DNA of 64,000 nt from an uncultured Clostridia bacterium (lineage in GTDB: Bacteria > Bacillota > Clostridia > Christensenellales > UBA1242), in contig CALWJY010000007.1 in assembly GCA_944381135.1 (NCBI GenBank), positions 24,055 through 88,054 on the forward strand. Direction: 5' to 3'. Below the pieces are notes generated by a model, which saw only the letters and a program-made list of their open reading frames with translations, was not told the DNA's origin and did not search any database. A program made the translations under genes and the position numbers. This document shows positions 28,200 to 40,800 of the stretch, one piece after another (positions within the stretch are counted from its first letter, which is position 1; the number at the start of each line of letters is the position of its first letter).

Positions 28200-29852
28200 A
28201 TGAAACTTAAAAAGAAACAGGAAGAATTGTTAAAATTGTCAGAATTGTTGTTTCCAAACAATAAATTGACAGTGGAAGAAATTGAGAAGAAATATCCAAA
28301 AAGAGATTTGCCTGTTGGTGCACAGGTGACGCGTTTTGCGCCAAGTCCAACAGGATTTATGCATCTTGGCAACTTTTTCCAAGCGTTCATTTCGTCCACA
28401 ATTGCAAGAATTTCCAATGGTGTTTTCTTCCTCAGAAACGAAGATACGGACAAAAAAAGAGAAATTTCTGGCGCAAGTGACTATGTCTTGAAAGTTTTGT
28501 TTGACTATGGCATAAAACCTATGGAATATGAACAAAAAGGCGGAGTGACTGTTGGCGAATATGGTCCATATTTTCAAAGCGAAAGAATTGAAATCTATAA
28601 GGCATACGCAAAAAAACTTGTGTGCGAGGGCAAGGCTTTTCCATGTTTTTGCGACAAAACCGAGGGAATTGAAGAAATTAAAGAGCAAAGAGAGAAGAAA
28701 TATGCAATTGGAGTTGTCATAGAGGAAAAAGACCCTTGCAGAAATTTGACGCTTGAACAAATCGAAGAGAAAATCAAAGCGGGGAAAGGTTTTGCAATTC
28801 GCCTTAAATCAAGTGGAAGTGCAACCAACCGCGTTGAGTTTTTTGACATTCTCAAAGGAAAAATCAGCATGGAGGAGAACTCAAAAGATGTGGTGCTTCT
28901 TAAAAACGATGGGCTTCCAACCTATCATTTTGCGCACGCAATTGATGACACTTTGATGGGTACAACTGTGGTTGTGCGTGGGGAAGAATGGTTGCCTTCA
29001 ACACCTGTGCACGTCGAGATTTTCAATGCTCTTGGCTTCAAACCTGTCACATATCTCCACAATCCATTGATTTGCATAAAGGAGGGAGACAAAAAACGCA
29101 AGGTTTCAAAGCGAAAGGACAAAGAATTTGCCATGAGTTTCTATGCTCAGCAAGGTTATCCAACCGAGGCAGTTTGCGAATATGTCATGAATTTGATTAA
29201 TTCTGGTTTTGAGATGTGGCGCAAGAAAAACCCAAATTTGCCATATACGGAATATAAATTCGAACCACTCAACATCACAGCCTCTTCACCTGTGCTTGAC
29301 ATGGACAAACTGAACGACATTTCAAAAGATGTCATCTCAAAATATACGGCATCTCAGTGCTATGAAGAACTTTTGGCTTGGGCGAGAGAATATTCGCTTG
29401 AGAATGTTGACTATTTGATTAAAGACAAGGAATATGTGACAAAAGTTTTGAACATAGACCGTGAAAAACCAAAACCAAGAAAAGACATCTACAAATGGAG
29501 TATGTTTTTTGAATTGTTTGATTATATGTTCAGCACACCAACCAAACTTGAAATTGAAGAAGAACGCAAGAAAGATTTCGAGCATGTGTTGAGAGAATAT
29601 AAGAAGTGGTTGAATTTAAGTTCAAAAGAAGTTTGGTTTGACAACATAAAGAAAATGGCAGAGAAACTTGGCTATGCAACCGACAACAAAGAATTTAAAG
29701 CGAACCCTGAAAAATTTAAAGGGAACGTTGCCACTGTTTGTGAATATATCAGAATTGCAATCACGGGTCACAAAAATTCGCCAGATCTCTATGAAATCAT
29801 GACATTGCTTGGAGAAAAACAAGTGCTTGAAAGAATGGCAGAATTCGCATAA
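28200..29852 (+). CDS. gltX: Glutamyl-tRNA synthetase (clostridial long form)
   Basis: Class I aminoacyl-tRNA synthetase charging tRNA with glutamate. The ATG at 28200 has AAAGGAG at ideal distance; the in-frame ATG at 28179 lies before that site and is rejected. At 550 residues it is longer than common GltX (about 480) because of about 40 extra N-terminal residues, LLFPNNKLTVEEIEKKYPKR, which are characteristic of a clostridial subtype. The HIGH motif reads HLGN (residues 55-58) within FAPSPTGFMHLGN. The KMSKS equivalent is KVSKR (301-305). The discriminating Y-H-F-A-H-A-I-D-D and RGEEWLPSTP blocks are present. Whether it also charges tRNA-Gln cannot be told from this window. Confidence 0.93.
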   Translation: MKLKKKQEELLKLSELLFPNNKLTVEEIEKKYPKRDLPVGAQVTRFAPSPTGFMHLGNFFQAFISSTIARISNGVFFLRNEDTDKKREISGASDYVLKVLFDYGIKPMEYEQKGGVTVGEYGPYFQSERIEIYKAYAKKLVCEGKAFPCFCDKTEGIEEIKEQREKKYAIGVVIEEKDPCRNLTLEQIEEKIKAGKGFAIRLKSSGSATNRVEFFDILKGKISMEENSKDVVLLKNDGLPTYHFAHAIDDTLMGTTVVVRGEEWLPSTPVHVEIFNALGFKPVTYLHNPLICIKEGDKKRKVSKRKDKEFAMSFYAQQGYPTEAVCEYVMNLINSGFEMWRKKNPNLPYTEYKFEPLNITASSPVLDMDKLNDISKDVISKYTASQCYEELLAWAREYSLENVDYLIKDKEYVTKVLNIDREKPKPRKDIYKWSMFFELFDYMFSTPTKLEIEEERKKDFEHVLREYKKWLNLSSKEVWFDNIKKMAEKLGYATDNKEFKANPEKFKGNVATVCEYIRIAITGHKNSPDLYEIMTLLGEKQVLERMAEFA

Positions 29853-30201
29853 AAAAATAAATTTGCAAAAAAAACAATAATAATTAAAAAAAACAAGATA
29901 AAATTAAGAAAACACAATAAAAAATTAAAAAATTGCAAAATTTAGTTATTTTTAAAGTTTTAAATGTTTTTTAAAAATTTTTGTCATGTTTATTTAAAAC
30001 AAATTTAAATTAAATTTATAAAAGCGTTTTCTTTGCATTTTATCGCGAAGAAAAACGAGTAAAAAATTAATTATTGAAATTATAAAAAACGAAATAAAAT
30101 TCAATTTTTAAATAATTTTTGATAATTTTTAATAAAATTTTAAATTTTTAATTAAAATTCATTAATTTTTTAATTTAATTTCATTATTTTGGAGAATTAA
30201 A
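29853..30201. other. Very AT-rich gap before trpS
   Basis: No gene seen. Possible trpS promoters are TTGAAA (30074-30079) with TAAAAT (30095-30100), 15-bp spacer, and TTGATA (30119-30124) with TAAATT (30141-30146). Both are weak in such AT-rich DNA. No T-box leader is recognisable. Confidence 0.4.
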
Positions 30202-31260
30202 ATGAAAAAAGTGATTTTAACAGGAGATCGTCCAACTGGAAATCTTCACATTGGACACTATGTGGGTTCTCTTGCAAACAGATTGAAATTGCAAGAAAAA
30301 GGAGACTATGACAAATTTTATATCATGATTGCGGACACACAAGCGCTCACGGACAATGTGAACAATGTGGATAAAGTCAAAAACAACATCATTCAGGTTG
30401 CAATTGACTATCTTTCTGCTGGAATTGACCCAGAAAAAGTCAATATTTTCATTCAATCGCAAGTGCCAGAACTTGCTGAGATGACAATGTATTTCATGAA
30501 TTTGGTGACTGTTTCGAGGCTAAATCGAAATCCAACTGTCAAGGACGAAATCAAACAGCGAGGGTTTAACGCTTCCATTCCTGTTGGGTTTATGTGCTAT
30601 CCAATCAGTCAAGCATCTGACATTTTGGCTTTCAATTCCACAGTTGTTCCTGTTGGTGAGGACCAACTTCCAATGCTTGAACAAACTCGAGAAATTGTCC
30701 GCAGTTTTCAGAACACATATGGCGGGAATGTTTTTGCGATGCCAGAACCGCTTTTGCCAGAAAATGATGTGTGCAGACGCTTGCCGGGGACAGACGGAAA
30801 CTTAAAAATGAGCAAATCCGCTGGAAACTGCATCTATCTTAAGGATGAGGCGGATGTTGTGAAACAAAAAATCATGAATGCCTACACAGACCCAAACCAC
30901 ATCAAAATCAGTGACCCTGGTCGTGTGGAAGGAAATGTTGTGTTTGCATATTTGGATGCGCTTTGCACGGATGAAGATTTCAAGAAGTTTTTGCCAGAAT
31001 ATCAAAACCTTGACGAACTTAAAGCGCACTATCGACAAGGTGGGCTTGGTGATGTGAAAATTAAGTTGTTTTTGAACAATGTCATGCAACAACTTCTCGA
31101 ACCAATCAGAAACAGACGCAAAGAACTTGAAAAAGATGTTGACAAGATTTATGAAATGCTTTTCAAAAATGGTGAAAAAGCAAGAGAAGTTGCAGGAGAG
31201 ACCTTGAGAAGAATGAAAAATGCTATGGGAATTGATTATTCAAAATTTTTGACAAAGTGA
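30202..31260 (+). CDS. trpS: Tryptophanyl-tRNA synthetase
   Basis: Class I synthetase activating tryptophan and attaching it to tRNA-Trp. 352 residues, usual length for bacterial TrpS. HIGH is in TGDRPTGNLHIGHYVGSL (16-19), KMSKS is exact at 202-206 (LKMSKSAGN), and the tryptophan-pocket region 'M-C-Y-P-I-S-Q-A-S-D-I-L' and G-E-D-Q are present. The ATG follows TTTTGGAG at good distance. Transcribed alone: very AT-rich DNA upstream, strong terminator downstream. The short adenylate-binding and C-terminal helical parts are intact. Confidence 0.96.
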   Translation: MKKVILTGDRPTGNLHIGHYVGSLANRLKLQEKGDYDKFYIMIADTQALTDNVNNVDKVKNNIIQVAIDYLSAGIDPEKVNIFIQSQVPELAEMTMYFMNLVTVSRLNRNPTVKDEIKQRGFNASIPVGFMCYPISQASDILAFNSTVVPVGEDQLPMLEQTREIVRSFQNTYGGNVFAMPEPLLPENDVCRRLPGTDGNLKMSKSAGNCIYLKDEADVVKQKIMNAYTDPNHIKISDPGRVEGNVVFAYLDALCTDEDFKKFLPEYQNLDELKAHYRQGGLGDVKIKLFLNNVMQQLLEPIRNRRKELEKDVDKIYEMLFKNGEKAREVAGETLRRMKNAMGIDYSKFLTK

Positions 31261-31352
31261 AAATTTCTGTGAATGTTCGGTTTTGATAAATCGTCAAGCC
31301 GAATGAAAAACATCAAAAAATGAAGCAAAAAACCATAAAAATGCTAAAAATT

Positions 31353-31390
31353 TCGCAAAAAATTGACTTTTTTGCGATTTTTTATTTTAT
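31353..31390 (+). terminator. trpS terminator
   Basis: TCGCAAAAAA (31353-31362), loop TTGAC, TTTTTTGCGA (31368-31377), then a T-tract: a 10-bp perfect stem. Confidence 0.85.
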
Positions 31391-31840
31391 TTTCGTTTTT
31401 TTGCTTTAAATTTTTACGACATATAATCAAGTTTTTTGAAGTTGCGGTTTTTGAGATTTAAAACAAAACAAATTGGAAATAAAAATGCAGATTTGAGCAG
31501 TCTTGTCTTGTTTGAAGAATGACTCGGCTTAATTAAAAAAACAGAAAACTTAGATTTTATCGTTTTTTTGCTGTTTTTATTGATTTTTTGTCATTTTTTG
31601 CTCTTTTTTTGCATTTTTCAAAAATTTAATTAAAAACGCATTAAAACCATAAATGTTTTAAAGTTTAACTAACATGCAAGTTTGTAATTGTCTTTAAATT
31701 CTCATGTTTGAAAAATATATAATATATAAAATCTTGGATAGAATAATTATATAATTCATTTGCTTTTGAGGGTGAAAAAGTGATACAATTTAAACATAGA
31801 TTGGGCAAGATTTTACAAGCGAAAAAATTGGAGTGAGAAT
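31391..31840 (+). promoter_or_regulatory. Long AT-rich upstream region and promoter of the 6188-aa gene
   Basis: No gene seen over 450 nt. TACAAT (31784-31789) preceded by TG (31781-31782), with TTGCTT (31760-31765) 18 bp upstream, is the likely promoter, giving a leader of about 45 nt and a GGAGTGAG site at 31830-31837. The rest contains A/T runs but no clear hairpin. Confidence 0.5.
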
Positions 31841-34800
31841 ATGAAGAAAAAACCAATATTCTTTTTGTTTGTTTTGATGTTTGGATTGTGTGGAGTTTTC
31901 ATGAATTTCAATTCCACATCTTCTTTGGTGCAAGCATCAAGCATTGATGCAAGTGTTTGGGATGGACAAACGGATGGTCGACTTTATTTGGACAATGATG
32001 GCAGCGCGTTGGATGTCAGCCAGCTTGATTGGTTTGCCAACGGCAGTTCATATTACATTCGAAGTGCAAAAGGTTTGGCACATTTTGCAAATTTGGTTAA
32101 TGGTTCTGGCGGAGCGTCTCAAGATTTTGCTGGGTGCTCAATTTATTTGGAAACAAATATTGATTGGTCGGGAAGAACATGGATTCCAATTGGAAACACC
32201 ACTTCTTTCAGCGGAATATTCAATGGGCAGGGTCATTATGTATACAACCTTAACATGACAAACTCTGACACTTCGGTTGGTTTTTTCAACAATTTGCCCT
32301 CATATGCAACAGTGGAAAATCTTCATTTGCGCAACATCTCAGTTTCGGCAACAAGTGCTGTTTCGAATGTCGGAGGAATTGCAGGCACAAGTGCCGGTGT
32401 GATTTCCTATAGTTCTGTGACAGGAGCAATCAACCGCACATATTCATCTGATGCAAACATAGGCGGGATTGTTGGAAGCACAACAGGAGGAGTGGTTCAA
32501 AACACATATTCCGAAGTGAACTTTTCTCTGGCTGGAAGTGCCAATCTTATGGTTGGTGGAATTATTGGACAAGCAAATGCAACTTCTTCAACAACTCTTG
32601 AAAACTCATATTTTTCAGGGAACATGACAGGTCGTGCAAACAATGTCTATGCTGGTGGGCTTGTTGGTGCAGTTTATGGAGGAAGTTCGCTTAACATTCA
32701 AAATTCTTATAACGCAGGAAGCATTTCCTTGTCAAGCATTTCTGGAGTTGGATATGTTGGCGGAATTGTGGGATATGTTCATCACAACAATGTGGGCTCA
32801 ACAACGGGTAGAAGTGAAGTGAACTTAAGTTTTGTTTTCAATATGGGCGAAATTTCAAACATATCTTCAACAACAGCTTATGTTTCAACTCTGATTGGTT
32901 ATGTGAATGGAGATGCTGTTTTGAACAATGTTTTCGATGTCTTGACCGCTTCAGAAACAAGTTTGCCTTTGTTTACTGCAGGGCAATATGTAACCGGTGG
33001 GCAAAGTTATGCTGGAGAAATTGACTGCTCAAACACCTATTATGACTCTTCAAGAATTGCAACTGCAGTGCCTTCAGTGGCAGACTCGCAAGATTGGACA
33101 GTTGGCAACCTTGCAGTTTTGGCAAAAACTTATGAGTTCTATCAAAACACATCCTATTTTTCTGAGGGTTGGGATTTTGATGCGGTTTGGAGCATAAGTA
33201 CTGGGGTCAATGATGGCTTCCCATACATTGAAATTTCGGCAAATGGCAATAATGATGACGACACAACCAATTCATCACTTTGGCAAGGTGAAGGAACTCA
33301 GGAAAGTCCATACATAATTAAAACGGCAGGCGATTTGGTGACTGTTTCAAGTTTCTTTAGTGGCTCAAGTGGAACAGCAGTTGAAGGAATTTCTTATCAT
33401 TTTTCTCTTCAAGCAGACATCGACCTTGCTGGAAGAACATGGCAACCAATTGGGCTTGGGGTTGTTTTTAGAGGTGTTTTTGATGGAAACAACCATACAA
33501 TCAGTGGGTTGACATGTTCTTTGCAAGAGCCATTTTCATATGCGGGACTTTTTGCACGAACAGATGGGGCGGTGATTAAGAATTTAATTCTTGAAGATTT
33601 CCGTTTTGTTGGCAATGCCACAAGCAATATGGGTGCACTGATTGCGTATGCAAATGACACATATGTCATCAATGTTGCTGATTTTTCTGGTAGTGGTGTT
33701 GACACAATTGGCGCTGGAAATGTGAACATATTTTATGGACAAAACAATGCTGATGGCTCAATTAATGAAAACACCATAACAAGCGGTGCGAGAGTTTCCA
33801 ACAGTGGATATGATGTGACTATTTTTGGGAATGATGGCTATTTTTATGATGCAAACAGAGAAATCTATGGAGGAAGATATCATCTTTTGCTCACCTCACA
33901 AATGCGAGTTGTCACACAAACAATTGACGCCACTTATGGAAAAAATCTTCCAACTGCAATTGAAAACATGGGTTCGGAAGATGTGGTTTTGAAGAGAGGA
34001 AGCAGGCTGGAAGGCTTTGTCTATTCCAACACACAAAACCATTTGCTTCAAGCAACGTTCAATCCATATAATGCTGTCATGGGATTGGAAGCAATTTGGG
34101 AAGACAATGCTGCTGGTGCAAGTTTCAGAATTTATTTTAACAAATATGAAGTTTTAAACTTCAATACACAAGCCGACGAAGATGCGCCATATGTTGGCAC
34201 TGTTGCATATTATTTTGATGGCAGAACATATCAACCAGTTCAAAATGCAGATGGAACACTTGCAACATATCAACTTGACGATGATGGCAGTTTATATATT
34301 GAAATTGAAACCGTATATTCTGCATACCTTTCAGAATATGAATATGTTTTTGAGGACTTTTATTATCCTGTTTCCGACGGCTATATTTCGCTTAGAGGAG
34401 ATGATTTTTCTGTTTCAGCAGACGGACACCGCACCATTGATTCTGACGGAAGAATCAATGAAGAGACTCCATATCAAGCTTTTGAAGTTTCTAACAGTGG
34501 ATTGATTGATGACAATTTTTCAACAGATGATTTCACTGTAACTTGGGTTGGAAATTCAAGTTCTGACTATGACATCACAATTAATTTCCAAAAGAACGAC
34601 GAAAAGTTTGAAATTGCAGATGCTGTCAAAACTGTTGCTTTGGTGCTAAGTGAAGACGGAACAAAAACTTATCCTCCGGCTGTGTGGAATGGTGACAGTG
34701 TCACAATGAGTTATGACACAACCTACAGCGATTCATTGTTGTCATTCGCGACTGTTGGGATTTCTTTGAACTATGGTTTTACATATAATGTGGATTCCAT

Positions 34801-37800
34801 GATTTTGGAACCAGAATTAATTCGTGACACAAACTTTGGAACGCTTACAAGAAGCATAGGAAATGGAATTTTAAGGTTGTTTACATCAAAAAATTTGAAT
34901 GAATTGTCAACCTTGACAGACGCTGAACTTGCAAGATTGACACAATTCTATAACCTTATTGGTGACTACACCATCACAATAGAATTAGAAAGAGAACTAT
35001 ACACCGACTCTCTTGAAGTTGGAGAGAACATCACCTTTGGGCTTTCTCCAGCACAAACAATCAGTGTCACACAAGACGATGATGGCAACTTTTCGTCCAC
35101 AGCCTACATTTTAACGGGTGACAGAGGATATGTTGACATTGTTGAACTTTTTGAAGAAGTGGATTGGAGCGCGTTGGCAAACGAAGAAAGCATATATATG
35201 GGTTTTGACCTTTATAATGAAAGTGTAATTTTTTCTTCAGGAATTTATGATGTGCAACAACTTCTTTTCACACAGACACAGCAAGTTGTGTTTAGGTATA
35301 ATAATGGTTCTGGATTTGACTATTATATGATTGACCTTTCAACAGACAGTTTGGATGACGGCTCTGAGACTGCATTTGAAGTTGTTACCCTCTACAGCAT
35401 TTCTGAAACTCAAATTGTAAATGAAGAAATTGTTTCATATCGCAGAGTTGCAGGCGAACCAGAGAATGATTCTGTTTCATACAGGTCTGGCAACAGTTTT
35501 GTGTTTATTGCTTCCACAGAAGACGACAGTTTGACGTTTTCTGATGCAACAGGTCTTTCTGGGTTTTATGATTCTCAAGACATTGAAGGTTCGTTGTTTG
35601 AAAACGGGACATCCAGTGTGCGAGCAAACAGTCTTAGAGATGTTGAAGGACCTGCATATACGAAATATTTGTTCACTTTCAATCAAATTGTCAAGGTTTC
35701 TGACAATAATGAGAAATTGACAGCAATCGCCGAATATGTGGATGCAGTTTTGGATTATAAGTTTGTCTATCGTGGATTGAACGGCGAAGAGGAGGCGCCA
35801 ATCAACTTCAACGAAAATGCGCCAACCGTAACAGATAATTCAACAAAGAGAATAACTCCAAATGTGCCAGGAGAAATTCAAATTGAACTTCTCAACTCTT
35901 CGGCATATCGTTTCTTCATTGATTCGGCAGGAACTGACGGAATCAATTTGTATTCTGGAACTGCTGATGAAATTTTCAATATTCAAGTTGAAGTTCAATA
36001 CTCAAATTCATCATATAACGATCCAGAAGGGTATGAAAATGGTTTGAACGGAAACAACACCGCAAGCGGAATCTTCTCGGTGGATGGCTATTCAATGCTT
36101 GCTCAAGAAGATGGTTTAAGAATAAATTTGAACTATACAAATGATCTGCGACCCGCGCACTACACCATCACATTGATTTGCACGGATCAAACTTATCGAA
36201 TCAATTATGGCACAAAATTCATCGAACTTGACGGAAGTTCGCTTTATTCAAGCTCCACAAGATATCAAAACTTCAATTTCACAGATGAGGAAGGCGAAGA
36301 CGCAAATCTTATGTCGTTGTCAGTTAATGATGAAGAATATCAAGGCACATACAACAATTTTCAGGGTGGGAATGCAGTTGAAACTCAGTTTTCCAGTGCA
36401 AGTGACAGTTCGGGCACAGAAATTGCTTCGGCTTCATTTTTGGGTTCAAAAAGTGTGAGATACACTGACGAACTTGATGTTTCTGTGCAGGAGAAAAATG
36501 GGTATTCATTCTTTGGTTTCTATATTCGTGGGGTTGACTATCAAATTCTTGTTCGTGGAACAGAAGATTATGTTTCAAATATGACCTTGGGAGAGCTTTA
36601 CAACTATGGTATCTCTGGTGCAAGTGACCAAAGCAGACAACAAGCAAACCCATATTTTGCTGCAGAAGGAATTGAGTGGCAGTTGACAATTTTTGCGGTC
36701 TATACACGAAGCCAGTTCAACTTGCAATTTAATGGTTCTTACATCATTGACAACATAAATGGAAGTGATGAAGAGTTTGTCAGCACCTATAATTCAACTT
36801 ATCTCAACTTCATCATGTCCACTGATGGAGAATTAAACAATGTTCAAAACAATGCATATGTTTATGATTATTCTGTCAACGAAAATGCCTCAAATTTCAA
36901 CATGGAACTTAGTGGAAGTTATGCTGACGGCTATTATTTTGTGGGTTACCGCATTGTTTCAAGTGAGTGGAATGGAGCAAATCCACCAGCAAATTCTGTC
37001 ATTGAAGAGCAGTCCACTTCTGCACAGTTTGACACGATTGAAGTTGACATGAGCAGTTGGCTTCAGTCTGACATGGCAAGTGGAAGAGTTGTTGGTGATG
37101 GCTCAAACGAAACTTATTACATTGTGCCAATCATCAGACAAAAAACGATGACAATCACATTTCATTCCGGCACGGGAGGCGAAAACTATACTGACGGAAA
37201 AGATGGGCATGTTTTTGATGTTGCTGGATCAGAAACCACAACAAACACATACACATATTCAACCATGCTCTATTTTAATCGAGGAATTGAAAGTGGACAG
37301 ACAAACACTTTGAATGTTGATGCCATTGTGCCAGAATTGCAAAGTGAAACAATCAGCAACTTGTTCGCTTCTCGAACGGGCTATCACAAAGCATCTGTGC
37401 AATATTGGAGGTGGCAAAACGAAAGTGGAAGTCAGTCAGGTTTGATTGGTTTTGACACATTGGAACTGACAAATGCCAACATGTTTTCTGGAAGTGTCAC
37501 AATTGCAGATGTGCATTTTTATGTTTATTGGGAAGCAAATTCATACACAATTGTTTATGTTTCCAACGACCCTAACGCTGTTGGAGTTGTGCCAGTGCAA
37601 AATGTGCTTTATGACCAACAATTTAATATTTCTTATAACAATTTTACTTTAAGTGGACACAGTTTTGTGAATTGGAACACAACTGCAGACGGAATGGGAA
37701 TTTCTTATGAAGAAGGCAGGCAAGTTTCCAACCTTTGTACAGGAGCAGAAGGAGATTCCACCATTTCTCTTTACGCGTTGTGGACAGAAAATGATTATGG

Positions 37801-40800
37801 CATTGTGATTGATGCAAATGGTGGATTGATTGACGAAATTCAAGAACAAACAACAGAACAATTGACATATAATTCAACCTTTGAAAACCTTTTGGCGAAG
37901 TTGCAATCGCGCGTAACACGAAATGGGTTCACTTTGGAAGGCTTCTATGCAGTCAGCGAAAATACAACTTTCAGAATTGAAGATGACACAATTTTCAACA
38001 TCAATCTTTTCACATTTTCTTTGCCAGTTCAGCCAAACGAAGTTGCACTGACAATCTATGCAAATTGGATTTTTGACGGAGAAATTTCTTTGGCAATTGT
38101 CAACAATTCTCCTCTTGCAAACTTAACATACACAGGGCTTGACCAAACAGTAAATGTTGCACAATATTTCACTGACGGAAATTTTGTTGCTTCAGGGCTT
38201 TCAGTCACATCCTCAGGAACTTTGACATTTGTTGCAACAGAAGCGCAAAGTGTGGATGTTGATTTTGAGATTGCGCAAAATTCTGATGAAGTTGTTTTGA
38301 CAGGTGAAGACTCTTTCAGTGTTCGTAATGCAGACACTCATTCAATTCTTTTCACTTTGACAGTTGCTGATGGCGCAGGAGAAGAAGGGTTTGTGCTCAA
38401 CTTGGGCACACTCTATCGTGTTTCATTCATTTTGTATGTCACAGTTGACAAAGCAGAACTTCAACTCACGCTTGATGAAAATGACTGGACAGCAATTCGC
38501 CTTGAAAACGCAAGAAAACTCATCCAACCTTTTGTGAATGACAGTCTTGATGAACAACTTGAAAGTGCAGATTCTCTTTCAGCGCTTGCAACAATTGCAA
38601 AAAGTATGGACACAACAGATCCGTTCCAAAGCAATGGTGAAGATGCAACAGATTTGGAAATTTATGAATTTTTGATGGTTAAATTCTATCTTCTCATGCA
38701 CACCAACAATTCAGAAGAAAGTCTCACTTATAGAGGTTGGCAGTTTGCTGATTTCTTGGAATATCGTGCTGACAATGAATCAAATGTTGAATCAATTTTA
38801 CAGAATGTCAACTTTTTCGCATTCTATGACCATCTTCAATCATCTTCAAGTGTTGATGTGGAAGAATATCGCACAATTTTCAGTGTTGTTGATGGAGTTA
38901 ACAACGAGCATGACACCATTTCTCGCGTGGAAATTGTTTCATCTCTTGGATTGGCGATTAATGCAAGAAACACCTATCAATTGAGAATTTATTTGGCAAA
39001 TTCCGGAAATGTTTTGAACAACTATAATGTTTTGACTGATGCAGAAAATCCATACATTGTGTTTGGCACTGCCTACATCATGCCGGAAATTTTGGTGCTT
39101 GACAATTTCAGCCATGCAAACATGGTATATTATTCATCAAGTTATTCTTCTCGCGAAGTGGAATGGATTGGAAATGAAAGTGGAGAGACGACAAGCATTT
39201 TGAATTTGGGTGATTTCTTCCAAGTTTCAACCATTGGAACAAATCCTCTTTATGTCAGGGCACAAATTCAAACATCAAATGGAGGTTCGGCAGAATATGA
39301 CACACAATTTTCTTTCAACAATCAAGAAAACTTCCTCTATTTGACAAACACGGGTGTGAGAGCGCTTATAGGCGGATATTACATCGACTATTCTTCAAGT
39401 TTTAAACTTGTGCTTGATGAAGAATTTGTGTTTACAATCTTAAACATTCAAGATGTTGCTTCAATCTCAATTTCTGCGAACTATTTCTCAATTGTAAACG
39501 GAACAGGATATTACAATTCTTTGTCTGAAAGTTTGGCTTCAGGGCTTCTCAGTGTTTCAGCTGTGTTCTATCAGTTGGAAGAACAAGGAGAAGTTCTCAT
39601 CTCCGACATTGCAGAAATTCAGGACGTTGTTGAAAACTATGGCGGTGTTTTTGAATCTGACGGAACAATTGTATATCAAATCTACACAACAGACGCAAAC
39701 ACGGTCACACTTTTGATTAATAAAGTTGTCACAGGTTTGGAATTTGTTGCAAACGCAACTTCTGTGGACAGTCCAAGTTATGACGATGAAAACGGTTTTA
39801 TTTCGCTCTATAAATGGGTGGAAGGTGAATTCAATGAATATGGCGTTGATGGCACAATGGTTTCAGGCGACACGCTTTCAATTTCGTTTGATTGGGGAAA
39901 TGGTGTTGCACAAAACCCTGTTTCAGAAAACAGTTTTGCACTTTCAACCACAATTGAAGAAAATGGTGAAGAATTGACAACGGTGGAATATGAAGCAGTT
40001 TACACTGATCTTGTTCGAGTTGAATTTCAATACACCTATCCACAATCATACACTCCAACAGGAAGCATTGAAACTGCTTATTTTAAACTTGGACAAACCA
40101 CTCAGGACGATATGACCAAACCTTACGAACCAGGCTTTGGGGAATGTGTTTTGACACCAACATTTGGTGCTGAAACTCTTGAAGAACTCTTCAATGGTGC
40201 AGGCGGAACATATGTGGGAGGTGTCATTTCATCAAATAAATATGCCACTGTGGTTTTGGATGTCAAATGGACAATTTCTCCAGAGATTGATGCAGTGCAA
40301 ACAATGTTTGACTATGTGACGGCAGTTTCCTCATTTGAAAGGTTGAGAGTGATTGATGTTGTTTCACTCATAAACACAAATTCAGAACTCTATGACTATA
40401 CATATCAATGGTTCAAGCAAGATGACAATGGTGAATATGAGTTTGAAGATGAATCCGGCATTCCAAGAAGATTCACTCTTGTCAGTGAAAGTGAAGAACT
40501 TGTTTTGGCAGAGGGTGGGAGCATCAACGAAAGTGGAACGTATAGGTTGAGCATAACTCAAACAATGAAGCCAGAATTTGAAATCAGTTTGGCAGAAGTT
40601 GGTCAAACTTCAGCGTCTGCAGATTTTGAGTTTTCAATGACATTCATGCAAAACTTGCTTCAAAGTGTTCAGATTTTGCAAGAAAACGAATTGACATATG
40701 ACAACATTGACCACATAAGCCAAATGAGTGTTGAGTTTTCGTATTTATATTATGACAACGAACTTCAAGGCTATAATTCTTCACCAATCACACAGACAAT